8,229 nt of DNA from Bacillota bacterium (GCA_023456995.1 JAEWNU010000190.1:1-8229), one strand, 5' to 3'. Positions 1 through 6,863 are shown, counted from the first letter of the stretch. The notes: generated by a model not told the origin, from the sequence alone. Made by a program: numbers and translations.

Positions 1-493
1 GTCCCACTCGGTCTGCTACGCCAAGGGCGGGCAGGTGATCGGCGTGGGGGCGGGGCAGCAGTCGCGCATTCACTGCACCCGCTTAGCGGGCAACAAGGCC
101 GACATTTGGTGGCTGCGCCAGCACCCCAAGGTGCTAAATCTTCCTTTTAGGTCTGATCTGGCACGCGCCAACCGTGACAACGCCATCGACGTTTATATTT
201 CCGACGACTATGAGGATGTGCTGGGCGCAGATGTATGGGCAGATACCTTTACAGTATGTCCCGATCCGCTGACGGCAGCCGAAAAGAAGGAATGGCTAAG
301 CAAGCTAACTGGCGTTTCGCTGGGTAGCGACGCATTTTTCCCGTTTGGAGATAACATTGAGCGCGCACACCGCAGTGGTGTTTGCTATGTCGTGCAGCCG
401 GGTGGCTCTATTCGCGACGATCAGGTCATCGCCACCTGCAATAAGTACAACATGACAATGGCGTTCACTGGCATTCGTCTGTTCCACCATTAA
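1..493 (+). CDS. purH: Phosphoribosylaminoimidazolecarboxamide (AICAR) formyltransferase, C-terminal part
   Basis: Reading frame 2 is open from the first base and ends at TAA 491-493, so about 163 C-terminal residues are present and the true start is upstream of the window. The product transfers a formyl group from 10-formyl-tetrahydrofolate to AICAR to give FAICAR, the penultimate step of IMP synthesis in the cytosol. Visible family motifs are the CYAKGGQVIGVGAGQQSR stretch near the window start, LAGNKADIWWLRQHPKV, GSDAFFPFGDNIERA, VVQPGGSIRDDQVI and the terminal FTGIRLFHH. The WWLRQHP segment and long insert match the clostridial stand-alone formyltransferase (about 390 residues in my recollection), not the bifunctional PurH with a fused cyclohydrolase. 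The cyclohydrolase is probably a separate gene. purD follows after 17 bases, so the two are very likely co-transcribed. A GTG at position 35 is internal and not the start. Confidence 0.93.
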   Translation, partial: SHSVCYAKGGQVIGVGAGQQSRIHCTRLAGNKADIWWLRQHPKVLNLPFRSDLARANRDNAIDVYISDDYEDVLGADVWADTFTVCPDPLTAAEKKEWLSKLTGVSLGSDAFFPFGDNIERAHRSGVCYVVQPGGSIRDDQVIATCNKYNMTMAFTGIRLFHH

Positions 494-510
494 GCTTAGG
501 AGGCGCTCTT

Positions 511-1779
511 ATGGATATTCTGGTTGTTGGCTCGGGCGGGCGGGAGCACACCATTATAAAAAAGCTCAAAGAATCACCCAAATCCAGGCGCATCTACGCG
601 GCTCCCGGCAACGGTGGCATCGCCGCCGACGCTGAATGTGTGGATATTAAGGCGACCGATATCTCAGGCGTTGTGGCGTTTGCCAAAGAAAAGGCGCTCG
701 ATTTTGTCGTCGTCGCCCCTGACGATCCACTGGTACTCGGCATGGTGGATGCACTTAATGAAGCGGGTATACCCGCGTTTGGGCCGACCAAAGCCGCTGC
801 CGCTATTGAGGGCAGCAAGGTGTTCTCAAAATGGCTGATGAAAAAGTATGATATCCCTACTGCGGCATATGAGTCGTTTGATGACGCAAATGCGGCAATT
901 GCCTATTTAAAACAGAAGAATAAATACCCGGCAGTCATTAAAGCTGACGGCCTGGCGCTTGGCAAGGGCGTTGTCATCCCCGAAAGCGAGGAAGAGGCGG
1001 TTAAGGCCGTTCGCGCGATGATGGAAGATGGTGCGTTTGGCGAAAGTGGCCGTCGCATCGTCATTGAGGAGTTTTTGACCGGCATCGAGGTTTCGGTTCT
1101 GGCTTTTACCGACGGAAACATTGTTGTGCCAATGGCTTCCTCGATGGACCATAAACGGGCGCATGACAACGACGAGGGCCTTAACACCGGTGGAATGGGT
1201 ACTATTGCTCCTCATCCAATGTATACGCCTGAGTTGCAGGCACGTTGCATGGAAGAAATCTTTATGCCGACTATCCAGGCGATGAAGCAGGAGAATCGCG
1301 AATTTCGCGGATGTCTCTATTTTGGCCTGATGCTTTGCGCCGATGGCCCCCGCGTAATCGAATATAACTGCCGTTTTGGTGACCCCGAAACACAGGTTGT
1401 GTTGCCGCTTCTTGATGGCGATTTGCTTGAAATTATGCAGGCCACTTCAGATGGGCGGCTTGCGGATGTGAAAATTGGGCAGAAGGCCGGTGCGGCTGCC
1501 TGCGTAATTGTTGCAAGCGGAGGATATCCGGTATCGTATCAAAAAGGCTATGCTATCCATGGGCTGGATGAGAAGGGTGCTGCCAAGGGCGTGACAGTGT
1601 ATCATGCGGGAACAACGCTCGAAAACGGTATCTTTAAAAACAACGGCGGGCGGGTACTGGGAGTGACCGCAACTGGGGATACGCTGAGAAACGCGTTGGA
1701 TAAGGCTTATGCCGCTACTGCTGGCATTGGGTTTGAAAACAGCTTTTACCGGCGCGATATCGGTAAAAAGGTGCTGTAA
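511..1779 (+). CDS. purD: Phosphoribosylamine--glycine ligase (GAR synthetase)
   Basis: This 422-residue protein has the normal length for PurD, the ATP-grasp ligase that joins glycine to 5-phosphoribosylamine to give GAR in step 2 of cytosolic purine synthesis. The N-terminal domain opens with MDILVVGSGGREHT and the APGNGG loop (residues 31-36). The ATP-grasp region carries KADGLALGKGVVI (144-156), the acidic EEFLTGIEVSVLAF segment (186-199), DHKRAHDNDEGLNTGGMG (213-230) and the PurD signature RFGDPETQ (288-295), which contains metal-binding acidic residues. The C-terminal domain includes VIVASGGYP (332-340). The ATG start is set by AGGAGG at 498-503, seven bases upstream. It is the last gene of the operon, followed by a strong terminator. 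The frame is intact and nothing is missing. Confidence 0.98.
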   Translation: MDILVVGSGGREHTIIKKLKESPKSRRIYAAPGNGGIAADAECVDIKATDISGVVAFAKEKALDFVVVAPDDPLVLGMVDALNEAGIPAFGPTKAAAAIEGSKVFSKWLMKKYDIPTAAYESFDDANAAIAYLKQKNKYPAVIKADGLALGKGVVIPESEEEAVKAVRAMMEDGAFGESGRRIVIEEFLTGIEVSVLAFTDGNIVVPMASSMDHKRAHDNDEGLNTGGMGTIAPHPMYTPELQARCMEEIFMPTIQAMKQENREFRGCLYFGLMLCADGPRVIEYNCRFGDPETQVVLPLLDGDLLEIMQATSDGRLADVKIGQKAGAAACVIVASGGYPVSYQKGYAIHGLDEKGAAKGVTVYHAGTTLENGIFKNNGGRVLGVTATGDTLRNALDKAYAATAGIGFENSFYRRDIGKKVL

Positions 1780-1810
1780 AATAGTTGGCAGACTCACAGC
1801 TGATCAAAGT

Positions 1811-1845
1811 AAAAACAGGGGCGCATATTTTGCGCTCCTGTTTTT
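1811..1845 (+). terminator. Intrinsic terminator after purD, potentially bidirectional
   Basis: A 15-bp stem pairs 1811-1825 with 1831-1845 (one G-U pair) around the five-base loop TATTT. The A-run on the 5' side and T-run on the 3' side give U-tracts in both directions. It starts 31 bases after the purD stop, so it most likely ends the purine operon. It could also back up the terminator of the facing operon. Confidence 0.9.
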
Positions 1846-1858
1846 ATGTCTGGGTATA

Positions 1859-1898
1859 AAAAGGCGCTGACGCCAAGTATACGGCATCAGCACCTTTT
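1859..1898 (-). terminator. Intrinsic terminator of the DUF5685/J-domain/membrane-protein operon
   Basis: The arms 1859-1874 and 1883-1898 flank an 8-base loop. In minus-strand RNA the arms pair along 16 positions, including two G-U wobbles. In plus-strand RNA the same two positions are C-A mismatches. The polarity of pairing and the U-run after the stem (T-run of CCTTTTTATA) show it serves the minus-strand operon. The stem begins directly after the TAG stop of the membrane-protein gene. Confidence 0.88.
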
Positions 1899-2429
1899 CT
1901 ATTTGCGAAAAATGTTTTTTCGAATTCTAAACAAATATAGAGCCGTGATATTTCGGAGTGCTAATTCATAGATGGGAAAGCACAAATTGCCTACACACAA
2001 TAGCAGCCAGCCAAAGCCCCCGGTCAGTTCATCCATCAAATAGTACAGACCGAATATATAAATTACGACAAAATATCCGGCAAGAATAGAGGCGTTAAAA
2101 ACCGCTAGTTTTAAGAACATGCGTAGCGGTCTAAACTTCATGCGGTCTAGCTTGAACTTTAGTACAGGGTAGTAGCCAAAGAAGGCAATAAACATCAAGG
2201 CGGCTTCGCGGTCCGGTACCATTAGTAAGGACAGCAGCGCGACGGCGGTATAGGTGATACCCGCCACCGGTAAACCTAGTTCAATCGCGATGGGGATCAG
2301 TGCAATGCCGGCAAGTGCGGGCGCGGCGTAGGTAGCGAAGGGGATCAGCACTGTACCTAGCATAATAACCAAGCAGAGCGCAGCGCTCAAGCCGCCCAGG
2401 GCGACCTGGGTACTATTTTTGTGAGACAC
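1899..2429 (-). CDS. Small multi-pass membrane protein, function unknown
   Basis: This 176-residue protein is almost entirely hydrophobic. Five or six membrane segments can be drawn, roughly at residues 9-30, 33-52, 54-72, 76-90, 104-132 and 137-165, separated by short charged loops (PDRE at 72-75, KFKLDRMKFRPLR at 91-103). The C-terminus is basic (FRIRKNIFRK), consistent with the inside-positive rule. The N-terminal half, with repeated small-residue and proline-rich helices, resembles the substrate-binding (S) subunits of ECF transporters in general character, but I see no specific substrate motif and do not assign one. The start is GTG, preceded by TAAGGAGG at 2440-2447, which overlaps the stop codon of the J-domain gene and implies coupled expression. 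It is the last gene of the three-gene operon. A membrane partner of the J-domain protein is plausible but not shown. Confidence 0.85.
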   Translation of the reverse strand: MSHKNSTQVALGGLSAALCLVIMLGTVLIPFATYAAPALAGIALIPIAIELGLPVAGITYTAVALLSLLMVPDREAALMFIAFFGYYPVLKFKLDRMKFRPLRMFLKLAVFNASILAGYFVVIYIFGLYYLMDELTGGFGWLLLCVGNLCFPIYELALRNITALYLFRIRKNIFRK

Positions 2430-2439
2430 AGCAGCTATA

Positions 2440-2447
2440 CCTCCTTA
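2440..2447 (-). promoter_or_regulatory. Ribosome binding site overlapping the upstream stop codon
   Basis: TAAGGAGG on the minus strand contains the TAA stop of the J-domain gene and the Shine-Dalgarno of the membrane-protein gene. It lies 10 bases before the GTG start at 2429, which supports that non-ATG start and translational coupling. Confidence 0.8.
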
Positions 2448-3068
2448 GAAGCAATAGCAGCGGCAGCAGGTGTTGCAAAGACAATTGGCGCAAATCAGCG
2501 TTGAACAAAGGCTGCAAGGGTCACAAGCAGAATAGGAATATCCGCCACCATAACCAAACTGACGCTGTGCATTAATTCGCTCATATGCGGCGCGGTACTC
2601 ATAATTTTGCGGATCCATGGATACGGCCTTTTGCAGATAAGTCAGCGCATCTTCTAAGAAGCCGCGAGCAAGCAGGACGTTCCCCTTTAAAAAATTCCAT
2701 TCCGCATCGCGAGAAGAAGCGGGAGTACCATCCAACAGCTGTTCGGCATCAAAGATGCGACCCGCATTAATTAAGCGGCGAATATCGGCAAACTGACCAC
2801 CGCCTTGGTAACCACCATAATTGCCGGAGTTGGGTCTGGATTGCGGTTGACCATAAAAACCACCCTGCGCTGAACCGTTTTTACGCTGGTTTTGAATGGC
2901 GTCGTAGGCGGAATTGATTTCCGACATTTTTTCAGACGCTAAGTCGGCCAGCGGGCTACCTGCATAATTATCAGGGTGATATTTTTTGGCCAGTGCACGA
3001 TAGGCCTGCTTTATTTCATCATCGGTTGCAGAAGGGGACACGCCCAGCACCTGATATGGATCATTCAT
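2445..3068 (-). CDS. J-domain (DnaJ-like) protein with TPR-like region and cysteine-rich tail
   Basis: The 207-residue product begins with a J domain (residues 3-65) containing the HPD tripeptide at 31-33, needed to stimulate Hsp70/DnaK ATPase. A Gly/Gln/Asn/Tyr-rich linker (66-93) follows. A helical region (about 94-168) then has TPR character, with DAEWNFLKGNVLLARGFLEDA and LQKAVSMDPQN spacing. The last 26 residues hold ten cysteines (182, 185, 188, 193, 196, 198, 201, 202, 204, 206), ending CCRCYCF. There is no DnaJ zinc-finger or peptide-binding C-terminal domain, so this is a specialised class III J protein and not general DnaJ. The start at ATG 3068 is chosen because AAAGGGG lies 8 bases upstream and the J domain begins directly after it. 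The longer open frame to 3170 adds 34 unrelated residues. It overlaps the DUF5685 gene by 8 bases. The J domain is certain; the client is unknown. Confidence 0.94.
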   Translation of the reverse strand: MNDPYQVLGVSPSATDDEIKQAYRALAKKYHPDNYAGSPLADLASEKMSEINSAYDAIQNQRKNGSAQGGFYGQPQSRPNSGNYGGYQGGGQFADIRRLINAGRIFDAEQLLDGTPASSRDAEWNFLKGNVLLARGFLEDALTYLQKAVSMDPQNYEYRAAYERINAQRQFGYGGGYSYSACDPCSLCSTLICANCLCNTCCRCYCF

Positions 3069-3900
3069 GGTTATTTCCCCTTTCAAGCAAACGTTCTGCC
3101 GTCGCAGGCAGACCGAGAAAGATAATGTTATCAAGAATCTCTTTGAAATATCGAGGGGTGAGCAACGCATAGGCGTTTGCCGCCTCAGCCATGGTTAAAC
3201 GCAACATGGCGGCGTGCTCGTCCGAATCTGGTCGCGATTTAAGCGGATTAAATCGATCATGCAGGATATCGCCCTCTAAATCATCGATGGCATCGCACAG
3301 ATAGATAAACCGCCCCAGCATGTACCCCAAACGCTTTAAAATGCGTTGATTGACCGGATCATCGCTGATCATGCCAAGAATTTCAGAAAGTGCGGCGGCG
3401 GTTGGGTCACAAGACATGTCCACCGTCGCAGCGTTACCCAGCGCTTCTATCTGCTGCTGCGCCAAAGTCATTTCATGCGCGTGTTCTGCGGCTATAGGCT
3501 GCGAAGCCCAAACCTGTTTTGCAGCGCTTGACGAAAAAGGTAGCAAAATGCGCCAACCCAAAGACGCCGGAAAGCTTGAGTCAATTTTATTATCAAGGCA
3601 TTTCTCATGCAATAAAAGTATTGCCATCTCACAAGAATATTTAACGGCGGAGGAATATTCCAGATGAGGCCGCTTTTTAATTGGGTTCAATGGACAGCGT
3701 TGTGGTGCAAAGGCTGGCGGCTCGTCGCCTAAAGCGGCATAGAGCATAGCAATAAAGGTAAAGTCGTAGCTGAGTGTTAACCGTGCCGCAGGGCCAAAGC
3801 GTTTTGAAAGTCCGCGGCAAACACCGCAATAAACCGCTTTATAGGTATCCAGCTCACAAACCTTCAACTGAGGTTCCAGTGGCTTGATATAGCCGAACAA
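3061..3900 (-). CDS. DUF5685 family protein, function unknown
   Basis: This 279-residue protein is recognised from its start MFGYIKP and the YKAVYCGVCRGL segment (residues 20-31), typical of DUF5685 as I recall it. Visible features are C25-x2-C28 and C69 in RCPLNP, a possible metal site. The protein is mostly helical, with no signal peptide or clear membrane span. Two acidic motifs, D103-x3-D107 (LDNKID) and D203-x3-D207 (DAIDDLEGD), are 100 residues apart. The second is followed by RFNP. This arrangement recalls the paired DxxxD motifs of squalene/phytoene synthase-fold enzymes, but that is inference. The start is TTG at 3898-3900, supported by a GGGGG run at 3908-3912 and by the conserved family N-terminus. 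It is the first gene of the operon. The stop overlaps the next start in ATGAATGA (3061-3068), so translation is probably coupled. Confidence 0.9.
   Translation of the reverse strand: MFGYIKPLEPQLKVCELDTYKAVYCGVCRGLSKRFGPAARLTLSYDFTFIAMLYAALGDEPPAFAPQRCPLNPIKKRPHLEYSSAVKYSCEMAILLLHEKCLDNKIDSSFPASLGWRILLPFSSSAAKQVWASQPIAAEHAHEMTLAQQQIEALGNAATVDMSCDPTAAALSEILGMISDDPVNQRILKRLGYMLGRFIYLCDAIDDLEGDILHDRFNPLKSRPDSDEHAAMLRLTMAEAANAYALLTPRYFKEILDNIIFLGLPATAERLLERGNNHE
3077..3083 (-). promoter_or_regulatory. Ribosome binding site fixing the J-domain start
   Basis: AAAGGGG on the minus strand sits 8 bases before ATG 3068, inside the end of the DUF5685 gene. It supports this ATG over the upstream start at 3170. 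Confidence 0.7.
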
Positions 3901-3938
3901 AGCGTTTCCCCCAATCCACCTGTTAATTTAACATTCTA

Positions 3939-3967
3939 ATTCTACTGCAAACCCCGTTACATGTCAT
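3939..3967 (-). promoter_or_regulatory. Sigma-A-type promoter of the DUF5685/J-domain/membrane-protein operon
   Basis: On the minus strand, ATGACA (3962-3967, 5 of 6 matches to TTGACA) and TAGAAT (3939-3944, 5 of 6 to TATAAT) are separated by exactly 17 bases. Transcription would start near 3932, leaving a leader of about 30 bases to the TTG start at 3900. No obvious operator was seen. The A+T-rich stretch 3961-4055 upstream could act as an UP-like region. Confidence 0.7.
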
Positions 3968-4055
3968 GAAGAATTTATGAATTTGCCTTCGGTTCTAAAA
4001 TAATTCTTTGTGTTTATATGTTGTATATTTCAAAAACAAGATAAAATTTAATTAA

Positions 4056-4093
4056 AAAGCACCGCATTCCTAGTGATAGGCGTGCGGTGCTTT
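4056..4093 (-). terminator. Intrinsic terminator after the amidase gene
   Basis: An 11-bp stem pairs 4056-4066 with 4083-4093. Inside it is a smaller CCTA/TAGG stem (4069-4072 with 4077-4080), making a compound hairpin. On the minus strand the stem ends in GGTGCTTTTTAATT, a good U-tract. It lies 28 bases after the TAA at 4122-4124, so it ends the amidase operon and insulates the next minus-strand operon from read-through. Confidence 0.9.
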
Positions 4094-4121
4094 AAGTTGT
4101 ATAACAATTTTATTTGGTGTT

Positions 4122-6839
4122 TTATGATGCCGCCGCAATAAGATTTAACATTGCCAGTGCCAGCGCGTCGGCGGTTTTATGAATTTCAGTAAGATTGCAG
4201 ACGTTTTTAAACTCGATCGGATTAGGCATAAAGCCAATTTCACACAGAATGCTCGGGGTATAGCGCATGCGGGTTACAGTGTAATAGCTCCAATCAGAGA
4301 AACGGTAGTCGCGAGCGTAGACATTATCAGCAATACCCCGCGCTGCCGCCTCGGCGAAATTCTGGCTAAATGGCTCATAATAATAAGCTTCGACACCGCT
4401 GTTGATGTTCGCGTCTTGGGATTCGGCCACGCTGTTATGGTGCATTGACATAAAGAAGTCCGGAAGGGTATTCTGCGCCGTTTCCATGCGGTCATAAAGT
4501 GTAAGGGTGGTGTCGTTGTCGGTGCGCGTCATCACCACCGTTGCACCAAGCTGTTCCAAACGCATTTTTAGCATTTGTGCATCAGCAAGATTCACGTCGC
4601 GTTCATAAGGCCCGGATGCACCCAGAACCGAGGGCGCGCCGATGTCGGTACCACCATGGCCTGGGTCAAGCACGACAACAACACCTGTCATAGGTTTTCC
4701 AGGCGTACCCGAAAGCTTCGGCGCGCGTTTGGCGTAAAGTACGGCATCTCCGCCCTGGTTCAGAATATCAATACCCCAAACCTTTTTGGCGTCACGCGGA
4801 GTCAAAGTGCAGCTCAGAGCGTTACCATCATTTGTCCATTGAATTTTAGAGAATAGCGAACTCTCTGTAGGCAGCGAATTAAGATTGGCGGTTGCATTGG
4901 CTTGATGCAACGTAATTGTGCAGCGGCCGTCCTCGTCATCCACAAAGGTATAGGGAATTCCACCTAGGCCGGCCAGAACAAATTGCTCGGCCCGGTCATT
5001 ATGCTGCTCGGTAACGCCGGTGAGCACAAGCGGAGCGGCGACGCTGCCGTCTACAACCTCAACAGTGGCCTTTTTGATATAACCACCGGAGGCGAGTTCA
5101 TAATATTCGCCCATCTGGTCGGTAATTTCTTCAATAACACCGGCCTTGTAGACCGATTTATAATTTCCTTCTCTAACCGATTCATCGGGGAATACGGACG
5201 CTACAAATTCCGTCACGCGGATATAGGTGGTTGCGCCATGCCCGAGCAGATAGACATTGCCGCCTGAAGCAGCTGTTTCTCCGCCTTGTATGGTGTAAGT
5301 GATTGGCCCGAGGTTTTTAACCTCACTGTCACCCGCACCTGTTAGTGTTAGGCTTCCGGAAAAAACAGCAGGTACATTAGGGGAAGCAGTCGCATTTTGT
5401 TTTAATGTAACGGTGGTATTGCCTAATGTTGCTGTCACGGTTTTTCCAGCAGGGGCCACGCAACTGATAGCAAATTCCACACCGTTATAGGCTAAAAGTG
5501 AATTTTTGGGCGTCATTGCTGTAACATTAATGGTGGTTGCTGCGGGTTCACTGCCGTCCGGTCGGTTGATGGTGATAGTCTGGCTGTCATCGCCCTGTTG
5601 AAGCACAAAATTGTTGTCACCGAATTTAAGTGAAACCGAAACGGCAAAAACGCCATCCGTCGTTTTGCGCTCAATTGGCTGCCCATTCAGCATCAACGGC
5701 AGGTTGGGGTCGGAGGTGCCGGTAATGCAATAGGTTGCGGTATCAACGGTGATGGTATTCGTTGGGCGTGTGATGGAGAGCGTTTGCAGCGGTGAATAGG
5801 TTAATGCCGAAGGCTGATAGTTGTTACCAAACGTTGCAGAAGCGAGTAGGTCACCTGCAAAATCAGCACGGTTGCGTGCCGTACTATAATTAGCAACTAC
5901 CCGCGCAGCAACACCACTTTGCGCAGCTTCAAATGCTTGGGCCGAAAGCTGCACCGCAGAAAGCGTGTTGTTTTTCAGATCAATGACGGGGGCCAGTTTT
6001 TCGCCCACAGCTTGCTGCCATTGCAAAAGACGATCGGCGTAGCCGTTTTCAGTAGGATTTGCCTCGGCTTCAATAGTTGGCAGCACGAGGTCTGAAAGGG
6101 CAAAGGCTGTCGAATAATCCTCCTCGAGTGCGGCGTCTGGGAGCATCAGCCCGAGTGATGTACGGCCGCCAATCGCCTCGCGACAGCTTTGCAGCAGACT
6201 GGTCACTGCGCTTTGCAGCCCGTCGGTGGCGTGGGCGTTTTCAAGAATGATGCCGCCGAGTTTGTAACGCTTGGCCATAGCGCCCAGATCCTTCGCATTC
6301 AATTGCGTGGTCTGCGTTTCGTTGGGATTTAGGAGATGATTTTCACCGATTACGGATGTCAAGGAATTATCCTTTACAGCCGGGTGTTTCTTCGAAAGTT
6401 GGGATATGTCGGTACCCAATGAATAGGGATCTACCACGGCGTAAACCGAAAGGCCTTGCTTTTTAGCGGCCTTAATCATTTCGCTCAACGGGTCAAAAAG
6501 CGTAAATGCACCCTGCCTTTTGAGTAAAAACTGGCTTCTTGGGAAAATAGAAGACCTGTAAAGTGATTCACCTTCACTTCTGACTTCAAACAAAATAGCG
6601 TTATAGCCCGCGTCATGGGCGTACTGTACGATATCGTTTATTTCCTGCCGAAGCGCTTTAGAAGAAAGCTTTGACCGAGAAGGGAAATCCTCGTTCAGAT
6701 GCGATTTTACTACCAGGCCGTTCAGAGACGATTTAGCAATCTTATTGTTGGTTCCAAAGTTCACTCTGTTGCAGGCAGACAATGGTAAAATGCTGATGAT
6801 CGTTAGCGCTGCCAACAGCGCAATAATTGTTTTTTTCAA
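4122..6839 (-). CDS. Lipoprotein with GHL10-like domain, Ig/SH3-like repeats and C-terminal N-acetylmuramoyl-L-alanine amidase (Amidase_3)
   Basis: This 905-residue exported protein starts with a lipoprotein signal: basic MKK, a hydrophobic core and lipobox LSAC with Cys23 as the lipidation site. Residues about 40-340 resemble the GHL10 (DUF187/YddW) TIM-barrel family: GYNAILFEVRSEGESLY (78-94), FDPLSEMIKAAKKQGLSVYAVVDPY (115-139) and a KLGGIILENAHA strand (193-204). Two beta-rich Ig-like segments follow (about 352-426 and 432-520), then an SH3-like one (about 525-600) and an AMIN-like one (about 600-712). Residues 719-905 are a zinc amidase that cleaves the MurNAc-L-Ala bond of peptidoglycan. 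Its motifs are DPGHGG (His728), YERD (Glu746), SMHHNS (His800) and CEIGF (Glu867), so all four expected zinc/catalytic residues are present. The start is TTG 6837-6839 with TAAGGAG upstream. The amidase call is firm; the middle domain assignments are approximate. Confidence 0.93.
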   Translation of the reverse strand: MKKTIIALLAALTIISILPLSACNRVNFGTNNKIAKSSLNGLVVKSHLNEDFPSRSKLSSKALRQEINDIVQYAHDAGYNAILFEVRSEGESLYRSSIFPRSQFLLKRQGAFTLFDPLSEMIKAAKKQGLSVYAVVDPYSLGTDISQLSKKHPAVKDNSLTSVIGENHLLNPNETQTTQLNAKDLGAMAKRYKLGGIILENAHATDGLQSAVTSLLQSCREAIGGRTSLGLMLPDAALEEDYSTAFALSDLVLPTIEAEANPTENGYADRLLQWQQAVGEKLAPVIDLKNNTLSAVQLSAQAFEAAQSGVAARVVANYSTARNRADFAGDLLASATFGNNYQPSALTYSPLQTLSITRPTNTITVDTATYCITGTSDPNLPLMLNGQPIERKTTDGVFAVSVSLKFGDNNFVLQQGDDSQTITINRPDGSEPAATTINVTAMTPKNSLLAYNGVEFAISCVAPAGKTVTATLGNTTVTLKQNATASPNVPAVFSGSLTLTGAGDSEVKNLGPITYTIQGGETAASGGNVYLLGHGATTYIRVTEFVASVFPDESVREGNYKSVYKAGVIEEITDQMGEYYELASGGYIKKATVEVVDGSVAAPLVLTGVTEQHNDRAEQFVLAGLGGIPYTFVDDEDGRCTITLHQANATANLNSLPTESSLFSKIQWTNDGNALSCTLTPRDAKKVWGIDILNQGGDAVLYAKRAPKLSGTPGKPMTGVVVVLDPGHGGTDIGAPSVLGASGPYERDVNLADAQMLKMRLEQLGATVVMTRTDNDTTLTLYDRMETAQNTLPDFFMSMHHNSVAESQDANINSGVEAYYYEPFSQNFAEAAARGIADNVYARDYRFSDWSYYTVTRMRYTPSILCEIGFMPNPIEFKNVCNLTEIHKTADALALAMLNLIAAAS

Positions 6840-6846
6840 TGGTATG

Positions 6847-6853
6847 CTCCTTA
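6847..6853 (-). promoter_or_regulatory. Ribosome binding site supporting the TTG start of the amidase
   Basis: TAAGGAG on the minus strand lies 7 bases before TTG 6839. The encoded product from that TTG begins directly with a lipoprotein signal peptide, so this non-ATG start is well supported. Confidence 0.8.
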
Positions 6854-6863
6854 ATATGGGTTC

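Noticed and set aside
903..1215. Minus-strand open frames inside purD
   Set aside because: They lie opposite a well-conserved purD gene, have no family motifs and look like antisense shadows of it.
1447..1797. Minus-strand open frame of 116 codons over the end of purD
   Set aside because: It is antisense to conserved purD sequence and its product shows no recognisable motif.
3069..3170. Extended N-terminus (34 residues) for the J-domain protein
   Set aside because: The extra residues overlap the DUF5685 coding end in another frame and are unrelated to a J domain, while a ribosome binding site precedes ATG 3068.
3901..4055. Small RNA or extra gene in the gap upstream of DUF5685
   Set aside because: Only the promoter is visible. 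There is no open frame with a ribosome binding site and no separate terminator-like hairpin besides the one belonging to the amidase gene.
4575..4856. Plus-strand open frames within the amidase gene
   Set aside because: They are opposite the conserved zinc-amidase and AMIN-like regions and carry no motif or ribosome binding site.
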